This document shows positions 23,731 through 34,599 of a stretch of 64,000 nt of DNA, one piece after another. The position numbers were made by a program, and so were the translations under genes. The stretch is from Takifugu bimaculatus. Taxonomy: Eukaryota > Chordata > Actinopteri > Tetraodontiformes > Tetraodontidae. The stretch lies in assembly GCA_004026145.2 (NCBI GenBank), contig CP034991.1:18609275-18673274 (forward strand), in the 5' to 3' direction. Within the stretch, counting starts at the first letter, position 1. Every line of letters begins with the position of its first letter. The notes under the pieces were generated by a model that saw only the letters and a program-made list of their open reading frames with translations, did not search any database and was not told the origin of the DNA.

Positions 23731-26190
23731 AATGACGTATGGTAGAGTGTTACTGAGTGTGTTTCCACAGTAATGACAGTATGGTAGAGCGCTACTGAGT
23801 GTGTTTCCACAGTAATGACAGTATGGTAGAGTGTTACTGAGTGTGTTTCCACAGTAATGACAGTATGGTAGAGCGCTACTGAGTGTGTTTCCACAGTAAT
23901 GACAGTATGGTAGAGTGTTACTGAGTGTGTTTCCACAGTAATGACAGTATGGTAGAGTGTTACTGAGTGTGTTTCCACAGTAATGACAGTATGGTAGAGT
24001 GTTACTGAGTGTGTTTCCACAGTAATGACAGTATGGTAGAGCGTTACTGAGTGTGTTTCCACAGTAATGACAGTATGGTAGAGTGTACTGAGTGTGTTTC
24101 CACAGTAATGACAGTATGGGAGCGTTACTGAGTGTGTTTCCACAGTAATGACAGTATGGTAGAGCGCTACTGAGTGTGTTTCCACAGTAATGACAGTATG
24201 GTAGAGTACTGAGTGTGTTTCCACAGTAATGACAGTATGGTAGAGCGTTACTGAGTGTGTTTCCACAGTAATGACAGTATGGTAGAGCGTTACTGAGTGT
24301 GTTTCCACAGTAATGACAGTATGGTAGTAGCGTTACTGAGTGTGTTTCCACAGTAATGACAGTATGGTAGAGCGTTACTGAGTGTGTTTCCACAGTAATG
24401 ACAGTATGGTAGAGCGTTACTGAGTGTTTTCCACAGTAATGACAGTATGGTAGAGTGTTACTGAGTGTGTTTCCACACAGTAATGACAGTATGGTAGAGC
24501 GTACTGAGTGTGTTTCCACAGTAATGACAGTATGGTAGAGGTTACTGAGTGTGTTTCCACAGTAATGACAGTATGGTAGAGCGTTACTGAGTGTGTTTCC
24601 ACAGTAATGACAGTATGGTAGAGTGCTACTGAGTGTGTTTCCACAGTAATGACAGTATGGTAGAGTGTTACTGAGTGTGTTTCCACAGTAATGACAGTAT
24701 GGTAGAGTGTTACTGAGTGTGTTTCCACAGTAATGACAGTATGGTAGGTGTTACTGAGTGTGTTTCCACAGTAATGACAGTATGGTAGAGTGTTACTGAG
24801 TGTGTTTCCACAGTAATGACAGTATGGTAGAGTGTTACTGAGTGTGTTTCCACAGTAATGACAGTATGGTAGAGTGTTACTGAGTGTGTTTCCACAGTAA
24901 TGACAGTATGGTAGAGTGTTACTGAGTGTGTTTCCACAGTAATGACAGTATGGTAGAGTGTTACTGAGTGTGTTTCCACAGTAATGACAGTATGGTAGAG
25001 TTACTGAGTGTGTTTCCACAGTAATGACAGTATGGTAGAGTGTTACTGAGTGTGTTTCCACAGTAATGACAGTATGGTATGGTAGAGTGTTACTGAGTGT
25101 GTTTCCACAGTAATGACAGTATGGTAGAGTGTTACTGAGTGTGTTTCCACAGTAATGACAGTATGGTAGAGTGTTACTGAGTGTGTTTCCACAGTAATGA
25201 CAGTATGGTAGAGTGTTACTGAGTGTGTTTCCACAGTAATGACAGTATGGTAGAGCGTTACTGAGTGTGTTTCCACAGTAATGACAGTATGGTAGAGCGT
25301 TACTGAGTGTGTTTCCACAGTAATGACAGTATGGTAGAGCTACTGAGTGTGTTTCCACAGTAATGACAGTATGGGTAGAGCGTTACTGAGTGTGTTTCCC
25401 AGTAATGACAGTATGGTAGAGCGTTACTGAGTGTGTTTCCACAGTAATGACAGTATGGTAGAGTGCTACTGAGTGTGTTTCCACAGTAATGACAGTATGG
25501 TAGAGTGTTACTGAGGTGTTTCCACAGTAATGACAGTATGGTAGAGTGCTACTGAGTGTGTTTCCACAGTAATGACAGTATGGTAGCGTTACTGAGTGTG
25601 TTTCCACAGTAATGACAGTATGGTAGAGCGTTACTGAGTGTGTTTCCACAGTAATGACAGTATGGTAGAGCGTTACTGAGTGTGTTTCCACAGTAATGAC
25701 AGTATGGTAGAGCGTTACTGAGTGGTTTCCACAATAATGACAGTATGGTAGAGGTTACTGAGGGTGTTTCCACAGTAATGACAGTAGGTAGAGCGCATGA
25801 GTGGTTTCCACAGTAATGACAGTATGGTAGAGCGTTACTGAGTGTGTTTCCACATAATGACAGTATGGAGAGTGTTACTGAGGTGTTTCCACAGTAAGAC
25901 AGTATGGTAGAGCGTGTTACTGAGTGTGTTTCCACAGTAATACAGTATGGTAGAGTGTTACTGAGTGTGTTTCCACAGTAATGACAGTATGGTAGAGTGT
26001 TACTGAGTGTGTTTCCACAGTAATGACAGTATGGTAGAGTGTTACTGAGTGTGTTTCCACAGTAATGACAGTATGGCAGAGTGTTACTGAGTGTGTTTCC
26101 ACAGTAATGACAGTATGGTAGAGCGTTACTGAGGGTGTTTCCACAGTAATGACAGTATGGTAGAGTGTACTGAGTGTGTTTCCACAGTAA
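23731..26190. repeat. 42-bp minisatellite, about 58 units, ending at assembly gap
   Basis: The unit contains TGTGTTTCCACAGTAATGAC and AGTATGGTAGAG, with T/C variation in GTGTTACTGAG versus GCGTTACTGAG. It begins about 300 bases after the last visible hectd4 exon, in the following intron. Because 42 is a multiple of three, the minus strand stays open over long stretches with a 14-residue period. Those frames are repeat translations. Units between about 25,370 and 25,935 show many one-base losses. The array runs straight into the N block, so its true length is unknown. Confidence 0.97.
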
Positions 26191-26290
26191 NNNNNNNNNN
26201 NNNNNNNNNNNNNNNNNNNNNNNNNNNNNNNNNNNNNNNNNNNNNNNNNNNNNNNNNNNNNNNNNNNNNNNNNNNNNNNNNNNNNNNNNN
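26191..26290. other. Assembly gap of exactly 100 N
   Basis: A run of 100 N is the usual placeholder for a join of unknown size. It separates the hectd4 minisatellite from an exon of a PP2A B55 gene on the other strand, so adjacency of those two genes is unsupported. Confidence 0.99.
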
Positions 26291-27540
26291 TTTAAATTGT
26301 AGCCCTCGGGCCTCTTGTCACGCTCCGTGATCTTCCAGAGTTTAATGCACTTGTCTGGAAACAGGAAATGAGGTCAGCGCGGTCAGCGCGGTCGACGCGT
26401 CCCGGCCGACACGACGCGCCCGACGAACCGTTAGTCGACAGGAGGAAGTGCGCCGCGTTGCTCTGGGGCAGCCAGCGGATCTTGTTGATCTTCTCTTCGA
26501 TCTCCAGGCTCTTCAGGTAGTCGAACTCGGGCTCGTGGCTCTGGAAGGTGCTGTACACGTTGTACTCCGCTCCGCCCCGGGGCCCGTTCTGGCCCTGAAC
26601 AACCACAGGGGACAAAAGAAGAGCCCTCGCTCGCCATCCTGCACGCTATAGAATAGTGGGACGTGTTTGGGGGGGGGGGGGGGGGGCGTACCTGCTGCTG
26701 GAAGATGACCACGCGGCCCCCCTTGTCCCCGGTGGCCAGCAGCTCCCCGGTGTGGTTGAACTCAACAGTGGAGATGATGTCAGCTGTCAATCACAAGCTA
26801 GAGCTCAGCTACCATCTACCCCCGGTATCCCTCCACACAACAAATAGTCCCTGTGCAGTTATTTGGGGGGGGGGGCATCCTCTCATCGTCATGGTTGCAA
26901 TCAGACAAGAACAGAGTGAATCAGACTACAGCGGCGTCGCCATGGCGACTTTAGATGAAACGTGTGTTTAAACAAAACACAACCTTTGCCGCTGATCTCA
27001 GGTCAGGTTTACTGTCAACAGGTGTGTTACTCTGTGGCCCCAGAGACTCCGGCTAGTTCAGGACCAGGACCAGGATAGAGACCAGGACCAGGACCAGGTC
27101 AGAACCAGGACCAGGACTCACCTTCTGCAACATCGTCATCCATAGCTCCTTTGACTTGTGAAAAGCGCCATAGGATATCACCATCGCCATCTCCATCACC
27201 TACACGCACGCACGCACGCGCGCACACACACACACGCACGCACGCAAACACTTAATGTCGCTATCTCGAAACACAACTTTACCAACCTTATCCAGCAGTT
27301 AACTGGTTCGAAATGAGCAACGGCTCTCTCAGAACAGCCGTTTCCTGTATTGAACCAGCCAGGAGGTTGCTGGTTTGAATCCCCTGCTGGCGCCCACCAG
27401 CCCAGTTAGCATCTGGGATGGATCCTAGCTTACTGGCTCCTTTACGTGCTCGTTGCTCAGACTCCTCATGGCTGCTAAACGGAACATCCACAACTGTTCG
27501 GGTGCAGTAACGCTTGTGTCCGTCTCATCTTACCGGCCAT
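26291..27540 (-). CDS. PP2A 55-kDa regulatory B subunit (B55 alpha/delta-like), N-terminal part
   Basis: Five exons read on the minus strand: 27534-27540, 27122-27199, 26692-26783, 26429-26594, and 26291-26354, which is cut by the gap. The first coding exon is only ATGGCCG followed by donor GTAAGA; its one-base phase fits the next exon exactly. The protein begins [20 protein letters not shown] and continues through [39 protein letters not shown] and [17 protein letters not shown]. These are the opening WD40 blades of the B55 propeller, which directs PP2A to substrates. The FSQVKGA leader fits the PPP2R2A or PPP2R2D type rather than the B or C neuronal leaders. KRPEGYNL favours A and [10 protein letters not shown] favours D, so I give no symbol. 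The remaining propeller lies beyond the gap. Confidence 0.92.
27202..27246. repeat. CA/CG alternating purine-pyrimidine repeat at a 3' splice site
   Basis: ACGC and ACAC units lie next to the acceptor of the second coding exon of the B55 gene. On the transcribed sense this is a UG/CG tract replacing the usual polypyrimidine run. Such alternation can adopt Z-DNA. Confidence 0.9.
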
Positions 27541-27900
27541 GGTGGGTCAGTCGGGACCGCTGGACTCGGGCCTTGGACCGGGCGGCAGCCGGGTGGGCTG
27601 GGTGGTGGGAGCGGCGGAAGAAAAGGGGAAAAAAAGCTGGGGAAAACCTTCCGGAAAACCTTGAATGTTGTTAACCTGGTGGATACACGCCAAACGCAAG
27701 ACTTGCGTGCGGGACAACGACGCCAGCGCGGTTCCGAGCGGGGACGGAGGACTTTGGACTCTCCCCTTTCTGCTTCTGTCAGAATCGCAAGTTCAAAATG
27801 GCGCAGCGCGGGCCGCGTCCGGCAACATCCAACTGACCTTGACGTGACTGCTAAACCCTCAGCGGCACAGGTCGAATCCTCTGAGCACACAGAACCAACA
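27541..27900 (-). promoter_or_regulatory. Probable 5' UTR/promoter of the B55 subunit gene
   Basis: GC-rich sequence lies upstream of the ATG, which sits in a good Kozak context (CCCACCATGG on the minus strand). A YY1-like CAAAATGGCG is at 27794-27803 on the plus strand. Open frames here are unlikely to code. The transcription start is inferred. Confidence 0.4.
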
Positions 27901-27904
27901 CGGC

Positions 27905-28555
27905 CGAATCATTTAAAACGCCTTTGATTTCCTCTGAATAAAGGAGACGGAACAGTGGGCGATTTATGGACCCCACCCGCGTCGAGTGTTTAGGAGAGGA
28001 AACGAACCCGAGGACGCGGGTATGTTTGGAACGCGAACTCTAAGTTTCTGAAGTTTCGCTTAAAAAGTGCCAAAGACTCCAGAAAGTATTTAAAGTAACC
28101 TTCTCATGTGGACTTTTTAGTAAAAGTCATCTTTATTTCCCCCCCTACAACCTGTAGTTCTTATTGCCATTATCTCATTTTCCAAACGATTATTTCATTT
28201 TTGGTCAAGAAAAAAATATGTAAGTAAATCAGAATCCTCATAAACCCCAACATATTCTAATGGTTCTGTTGTGAGAGTGCTCCTCATAAAAAAACAGGTT
28301 TTACTGGTGAACTTTCTTACATCTTTATTCACAACTGACCTCTACAGGTACAACAAGAAGGCATACATATTGTGTGTGGTTTATTTTGTGCACATATTTT
28401 GTGTTTTTTGTGCTCTGGTGGTTCATTTAGTGCAGTTAAATACAGTTTGCAAAGTAAGCAGATGAGATGAGTTTGTTGGACCATAAAGCTGCAACATTCA
28501 GCCCTTCCAGGAGGGAAGCAAAGTCCCAGCCTGACTCAGCAAAAACTACACAGGT
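27905..28555. other. AT-rich intergenic or 3' UTR sequence
   Basis: No coding region was recognised. Minus-strand AATAAA signals (TTTATT on plus) at 28132, 28324 and 28380 could serve the small membrane-protein gene whose stop codon is at 28619. Confidence 0.4.
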
Positions 28556-28618
28556 GTCAGCGAGGAGAAGCAACACAAGAGGGCAAATATTCCCTCTTTG
28601 AGGACACGTTTGCTGCCG

Positions 28619-28825
28619 TCACTTTCCCACCATGAAATAGGTTGTCCACCTGGCCAGCAGCAAAGCCCCAAACAGCACCGTGTAGCTGAAGAGGACGAAT
28701 TTGAGGATTTCCCTGAAGGTGTGCAGGAAGCGGATGAGCAAGGGTTCCTCCTCCAGCTGGAGATGCGGCTCCTTCTGCCTCCGCCTGGGCCGGATCAGCT
28801 GGTCCACGTTGCCACCCCGACCCAT
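28619..28825 (-). CDS. Small single-pass membrane protein, unidentified
   Basis: An ORF of 68 codons begins MGRGGNVDQLIRPRRRQ, has an acidic stretch (LQLEEEP), then a C-terminal hydrophobic helix (about residues 40-58, LKFVLFSYTVLFGALLLA) and ends TTYFMVGK. The basic head, acidic linker and near-terminal helix resemble a tail-anchored protein. I do not recognise the family. The ATG sits one base inside an exon whose acceptor is CCTGCAG. A likely upstream exon ends at 29253 with donor GTAGGA. A second open frame there (METDAKLGEQRRSLSLINSI, from 29318) would join in a different frame. So either that exon is 5' UTR with an upstream ORF, or an indel or extra exon is missed. Confidence 0.6.
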   Translation of the reverse strand: MGRGGNVDQLIRPRRRQKEPHLQLEEEPLLIRFLHTFREILKFVLFSYTVLFGALLLARWTTYFMVGK

Positions 28826-29399
28826 TCTGCAGGGACACGGTGGGAAACAGAGCAGACAGAGAAATGAGCGCGTTTCTTCTGGACAAGAGCGCATCGGCGG
28901 GAGTTTATTGCGTGAAAAGAGTCTGAGCGTAAATAATTGATGTGCACAGACGCACTATCGATCCGCTCTGGGCTTTTTAGTATTTTTAGGCAGCCGGGAT
29001 GCAGCTGCTGGCTTCAATCATCGATTCGGAGAAACGCTCTTTGGAAGTTTCTAAAGGCGCCTCCACACTTGCGGCACAAACTCCGCATTCCTGCTCCAAA
29101 AGCAAACGGAACCATCGGATATTTCACCCATCGGGATGTTCCAGCCATGCGCGCGTGTGTCGGGTGTGGAAGCCGTGGCAAAGGCGCAGAATTATGCAGT
29201 TTATCCAAGTCATTCCCAAGTTATTCCCACTAAAGGAACCGGTCGCTCCTACCTGGATGATGGAGTTGATCAGAGAAAGGCTCCTGCGCTGCTCGCCCAA
29301 CTTTGCATCTGTTTCCATGAAGGTCTCCAGCTGTTGTGGCAGAGGAGGAGCCACAGACAACAAGTGATGGCAGGGATCTCAACCCGCCGGGACGGATCT

Positions 29400-30098
29400 A
29401 ATGGTGCGCCTGCTGCGCCCACACGCACGCCCGACCGGAAGACGATTGAATAAAAGCGGTCGTTTGCTAATCAATTAAAGATAAAGCGCAGTAGAAAAGC
29501 AGGGGTTTGCGAGTCCGGGACAGATGTCAGGAACGGTCCGGGCGCGTCCGCGGGTCTCAGTGTCTGCAGCAGGAGGCCTGCAGAAGGTATCGACGGGAAC
29601 AGATCAAACACCCTCCCGCTGCACGTCTCCTCCACCGGAAGCGCAGCGCAAATGGCCCCTAATTCAATCAGTGTCCTGCGCTGTCAAATCATGGGATGCC
29701 GTGGGTAGACAGCACAGGGCCATTACCGGCTGATCGGGGCCTGTTATGCTGCTAATTGCTCCTTCAGAGAGCTGCAGCACTGCTGACAGATACACTCCCA
29801 GCTCTGCCCTGCCTCACCCCCAGGCCTTTTATTTCTTCTTCAACCCACTTAACAACAAGCAAAATGGCTCCCCAGCAGGCCCTAGTGCTCCTCCAAAAGA
29901 AGGGGAAAAAGGGGGGCATGTTCCATGTTTTAATAATCCATATTTATACATGTATATACAGCAGAAAAGGGGCAACTAAACAGTTTTACATGTACAAGAT
30001 GTGAGGGGAGAAACAGGAATGAGCCACAGGTGAAACAACGGGACAGCAGGACAGCTGCAGGAGCACAAAGGTCCAACGAGGCGGAGCGTCCAGGTGAC
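29400..30098. other. Intergenic sequence between small membrane gene and vps33a
   Basis: No gene was recognised. It should hold the 5' end of the small minus-strand gene and the 3' UTR of vps33a. Confidence 0.4.
29828..29833 (-). promoter_or_regulatory. Candidate vps33a polyadenylation signal
   Basis: TTTATT on plus (AATAAA on minus) lies about 265 bases after the vps33a stop codon. Its use is inferred from position only. Confidence 0.35.
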
Positions 30099-33000
30099 TC
30101 AGGGGGCCTTTGAGGCCGGGTGGTCCATGAGGGATCCGATCCAAGACGTGCCGTTGATCAGCTTGGTCGTGGCGATGACGTACTCCATCCCGCCGTCTTC
30201 CATCTGAGACAGGAAGCGGAGAGCCGCGATCTCCGCGTACGTCACCCCGCCCAGGAAGAAGACCAGCGTGGTTCGATTCTCCCCCTGATGGCCTGGACAG
30301 GTGAGACACACGTCAACAACTCAGCATCAATAAGCAGAAAGGATCATAATAACAATGAGGATGAGGATGATGCTGAGGGACCACATCAGGTCTCATCATT
30401 TCAGCTCAATTCTGATGTGGATTTAAGATGATTTCACCCAGCATCATCTAGCAAAGGCTGTTAAATTCCGGCTTTAGAAGCAGGGTTGTGGTGGGAGAGG
30501 AAGCGGGGAAGGTTGGAGGCCCTCCCCCATCAGCACCGCCACCCGCCCTGGACAAGAGGACGTGTTGACACAAGCCCAGTCCAAGATTTCATTAGCACAT
30601 TTTAATCATCCGATTCATGGCGGCGCCTCCTGGAGGGAGCCGCTGACGCCTCTCCTCGGTGGGAGAGAACCGGAGCGGCTCTCGTCAGAGCCCCCCCGCC
30701 GCCGCCACTTTCTCTTCTTCGCTGGTATTGTCAGCTTGGTGTCATCAATCTGGTGCTTTTCAACGTCTGACAGCACAGACAAAGCTGGGCCTTATCTACA
30801 CGCCGCACAGCCGGGGGTTCTTTACGTTTTTTATGAAGGCCGCCAGGCAACTGTTGTCTCTCCTCAAAGTGCGGGCCTGGAAGCATCTTCAGCACCTCCT
30901 CGATGCTGCGCCAGCCCGGCCGGGCCAACAGCTGCGTCAGCCGGATGCTGAGGGGAGCGTAGCCGCTGTACACGTAGGAGATGTCGTTGGGGTTCTGTCA
31001 AAATCACAGCGAAAACGGGTCAAACGATGCAGGCCAAGACCGGTTCCGCCTTCAGAAGGTCTCCTACCTGCTCGTTGGCGTCCTCCATCCACAGCTTCAG
31101 CGTCTTCCTGATGGTGGGGTAGTTGTTCCTCGAGCTGGTCTGCGGCTTGAAAAGACCCATCTTCTCCAAGTTGTTGAGAGTCAGCATGTGTTCGTAGCCG
31201 TAGGCCTCCACAAGCAAGACACACACATCTCCATTTCACTGCTCATTGACCAGCCTCAGAACTGTCCAGGTTAGCTAGCTCCTCCTTTCATGCTTTGATC
31301 ATGCAGTCGGACACACAAAATGCCATTTGGGCCACATATTTCTACATACAACCTTCGTGTTTACCTGGAAAATCTCGCGCTTGTAGTAATCCAAGACTTT
31401 TTGCTTGAGGCCGTTGTTGCACACCGACTGCATGCACATGAGACGCAGAATCTTGGTCAGCTTCTCCTTCTGGGCGATGCGGTCTTCAATGTAGGTGTTC
31501 ACCTGGAAAAGAATGAGACGGGCTCGGCTGCTGCGGGGCAAAGCGCGGCGTTTCTGTGAGCATCGCGGCGACCCACCGACCTTATCCGTGTCGATGCCGG
31601 TCATGAACTCCTGCTCCACCGTCAGATTATCAAAAAAGGCCTCTGAAGCTGGACCAACACACGTGAATTAGAGCCCGTTACATCACAATAAACGCTCAAG
31701 AACTGTGAGGGACACAACAGGATGCTGCTCTAACGATCTCTGACGTGAGATGATGTCAATAAACAAGCCTCAACCCGTCGCCCCGGTGCGAACACACACT
31801 TGTGATTTCCTTGATCAGCTCTGCGATGGACGTGTGGTTGGCCAGGGAGCTTCGGGCCGCCTGCATGTGAGGCAGCTGAGACACAAACTGCTTGATTTCC
31901 ACCACCGTTTTGGCATTGTGGCGTTCCTACAACACACAGGAGAGCGACACACGTTAGCGTCTCAGCCCTTCGGACACCTGCGTGCCCGATCGGACCTCAG
32001 CTGGAACACGCTGACGGTCTACACCAGGGGTGGGCAAACATTTTGATTCGTGGGCCACAATGGGTTCTAACATTTGACAAAGGGGCCGGACCAGGAGCAG
32101 ATGGATGGATGGAGTGCTTTGGTAACCTCACCTCATTGGAGAAAAAATACACATCTTGGGATATGGAGAAAACATGTGCTTTAATTTCAAATGAAAATGA
32201 AGAGAAGCATTACAACAAAATATCTGACTTTGGAATGAGTCTTAAAACACTTAAAATCAAATGAATAAAATGTGCCTTTTTAAAAAAAATTAATAACCAT
32301 TTCTATTTTAAAGCACTGAAAGTTCTGTTATCCTTCAGGATATCACCATCACTCTCCTCCTGACTGTCTTTTTTCTAGTGGGAAAACACCAGAATTGCAG
32401 TGAAAATTTAACATTAACAAGGTTTATTCATTTAATTTTTCAAGTTTGGCGGGCCGGATTAAAACGTTTAACGGGCCGCGTGTGGCCCCCGGGCCGTAGT
32501 TTGCCCATGCCTGGTCTACACACATGTTTGTCACCGTCGCTGTGGCAACGGGCTCCAAGCAGAGAACAATCACAGGTGGTGAGCCATCTTATCTGGGTGT
32601 TTTGTCACTTTCCTAATTATGGGATATCTGCTCTGACCTCTAGAGGTAAAAGGAAGCAAAGATGACGGGATAAGAGGAGGCAAACTAAACGAGCTTTAAA
32701 AGGATTTAACGATTTAACTGAGATCAGATACGCATGACTTCCAAACACAGAGTAGCACTCAACACACACACGCGCGTCAATATAGACGTGTGTGTGTGTG
32801 TGGGGGGGGGGGGGTGGAACTAACTGACGACAGACCCAAACACACCAGTGAAGAGAAAGACGCAGCGGGACCGACCTCAAAGGCTGCTGAGATGATTTTA
32901 GCCTTCTTGCTAAGCGCCGCGCCGACAGCGTTGAAGTTTTTGTCTCTAATCTCTGCGTAGAGTTCCTCAGCCGAGTTGAGCTGCAGCTTCTTGCGCTCTG

Positions 33001-34446
33001 TGAGGAGGTCTTTGCTCCCCTCGCCCTGTTTTTTCTCCGCAAACTTCTCAGGAGGCAACTTGACATAACCTGCGGGTCGGCAGCAGAAGAGTCAGCAGCT
33101 CGGCCGATGGAAAAAGCCTCACCAATGACGGGGAGGGCTCCTCCGGACCGTTGGTGATTCCGTAGATCTCGTCGATGAGGCCCTCGTAGGTCAGCTGCGT
33201 GGCCAGAGGAGTGAGAAGGTCCACGTTGCGGTCGAGCAGCAGCAGAGAGTCAAACACGGGCAGGATCTGATTCTGGCTGCCGGCGAACTCCCTCTTCATC
33301 CTCAGCATCATGTTGGCGACGTGCTGAAGACGAGCAAAGCTTTTCTTCAGCACCAAGACCACAGCCGGGGGGGAAAGCAGCACCCCCCTCCTCAGCAAAT
33401 GTTCCCACCTGCTTCAAACTCACCCGTGCACATTCTCCTTTGCCATAGATTTGTGGAATGGTGCCGTACAGCGCCTGTAAATTGATGAGGCCTTTAGCTG
33501 TGTGGTAGAGGCTTGTTTGGTCATTTTCCAGGTAGCACTCCTGCGAAGAACAAAGAAACCCAATCACAACAGTGGGAAAATCCTGAAAGTGAGCTTGGAT
33601 GTGCTGTCCCACCTACCCTGAAGGCACTCTCATACTCCATGGAGAGCAGGTCGCTATCACATGGGATCAAGTCCAGGATGTACTCTTCGATGTTGACGAA
33701 GGAGCCCAGGACCCCCTGTTCCTTCAGCCGCTGCTCACACAGCAGGCTTCGCCGCGGGACAAACAGGATGTGGAAGTCCCGCGATGAGTGCAGCTTGTCT
33801 TCACTGTCAAACACGAAACGTCTTCAAAATGAGCGCAGCCGTGGGCCGAAGAGCCCGGCTGAGGAGCGGTTCCTACAGACCTGAAGACGTTGTCGACGAT
33901 GATGTCCATCAGCTCCAGCCGGGGGCGCACGAAGAAGATGACATTTTTGACGTCGGCGGGGGGGACCCTGCCACTTTTCAGGGTGAACATTTTTTCCACT
34001 TCATGTTCCTTCCCACGACCAAAAATAAGACAGTTAAAGTGTGTTCCCAACGGAAATACTCACCGTGTGTTGTAAAGTGGTAATTACTGTGGTTTCCCCC
34101 CCCCCAATAAAAGGCATAAATCACCCACCTTGAGGAGGGAGTACTGCGCGATGAGCCCAAAAGGCCCCGTCAGATATTCATCCCAGACTATGGCCTAAAC
34201 AACCAAACATTGAGTCAACAGCATTGCGATAATAGTCTAATTCAACAAGTACAGATGTCAGACAGCTAAATGACAAGGCGAAGGCTCCATTTACAGATAA
34301 TGCACTTCCGGTGCCCTGGTGTCTGTCGGCTTTCACACATCTACCTTACTTCCGGCGCATTTGTCCAAAAACACGCGAAGTTCTTTCCGCGCCGCTTCTC
34401 TCAGGATGTTTAAATTGACTCGGCCAGACGATAAGTGAGCAGCCAT
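30099..34446 (-). CDS. vps33a: VPS33A, Sec1/Munc18-family subunit of HOPS and CORVET (complete)
   Basis: Thirteen exons in consistent phase: 34345-34446, 34129-34194, 33881-34008, 33617-33803, 33424-33540, 33149-33323, 32876-33069, 31800-31926, 31581-31648, 31365-31502, 31068-31205, 30826-30994, 30099-30292. They encode 600 residues; the human protein has about 596. The start [13 protein letters not shown] and blocks [68 protein letters not shown] and [19 protein letters not shown] span the whole SM fold. VPS33A templates SNARE assembly for late endosome and lysosome fusion, bound to VPS16. The last residues (DHPASKAP) differ from the mammalian tail. No frameshift or missing exon was seen. 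A hAT insertion sits in the intron between 31926 and 32876. Confidence 0.97.
32025..32513. mobile_element. hAT non-autonomous element with 8-bp target duplication (vps33a intron)
   Basis: The termini CAGGGGTGGGCAAAC and GTTTGCCCATGCCTG are inverted repeats. The 8-bp duplication GTCTACAC flanks both sides (32017-32024 and 32514-32521), diagnostic of hAT transposition. The interior is AT-rich and encodes no transposase, so it is a MITE or deletion derivative. Confidence 0.92.
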
Positions 34447-34494
34447 CTTTCCCCACCGTCGACACCACAGATCAGGTGACCGCGGCGCGGCGCG

Positions 34495-34504
34495 GTCACG
34501 TGAC
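34495..34504. promoter_or_regulatory. CLEAR-type E-box (TFEB/TFE3 site) upstream of vps33a
   Basis: The palindrome GTCACGTGAC lies about 50 bases upstream of the vps33a ATG. It equals the CLEAR consensus bound by MiT/TFE factors at lysosomal genes. ETS-like TTCCGG and ACTTCCTG motifs follow at about 34,547-34,566. Binding is inferred from motif and position. Confidence 0.6.
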
Positions 34505-34599
34505 TGCCTCGCGTCAAGATAGTTCACGCCCATCTCAAACGACCATTTCCGGTCAGGCACTTCCTGTTTGCGGTCCAGAGGGCGGCTCCGCGCTTTTGA

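Noticed and set aside
23664..26144. Long minus-strand open frames with a 14-residue repeating protein (METHSVTLYHTVITV type)
   Set aside because: They are translations of the 42-bp minisatellite. The frame changes whenever a unit loses a base, and there is no start context or exon structure.
23731..26190. CRISPR-like array of regular repeats
   Set aside because: Units are contiguous with no unique spacers, the host is a vertebrate, and the period equals the unit length.
26191..27540. hectd4 and the B55 gene as true convergent neighbours
   Set aside because: Their adjacency depends only on a 100-N join.
27514..27927. ORFs of about 120-137 codons on both strands
   Set aside because: They overlap the GC-rich 5' UTR/promoter of the B55 gene and resemble no known protein.
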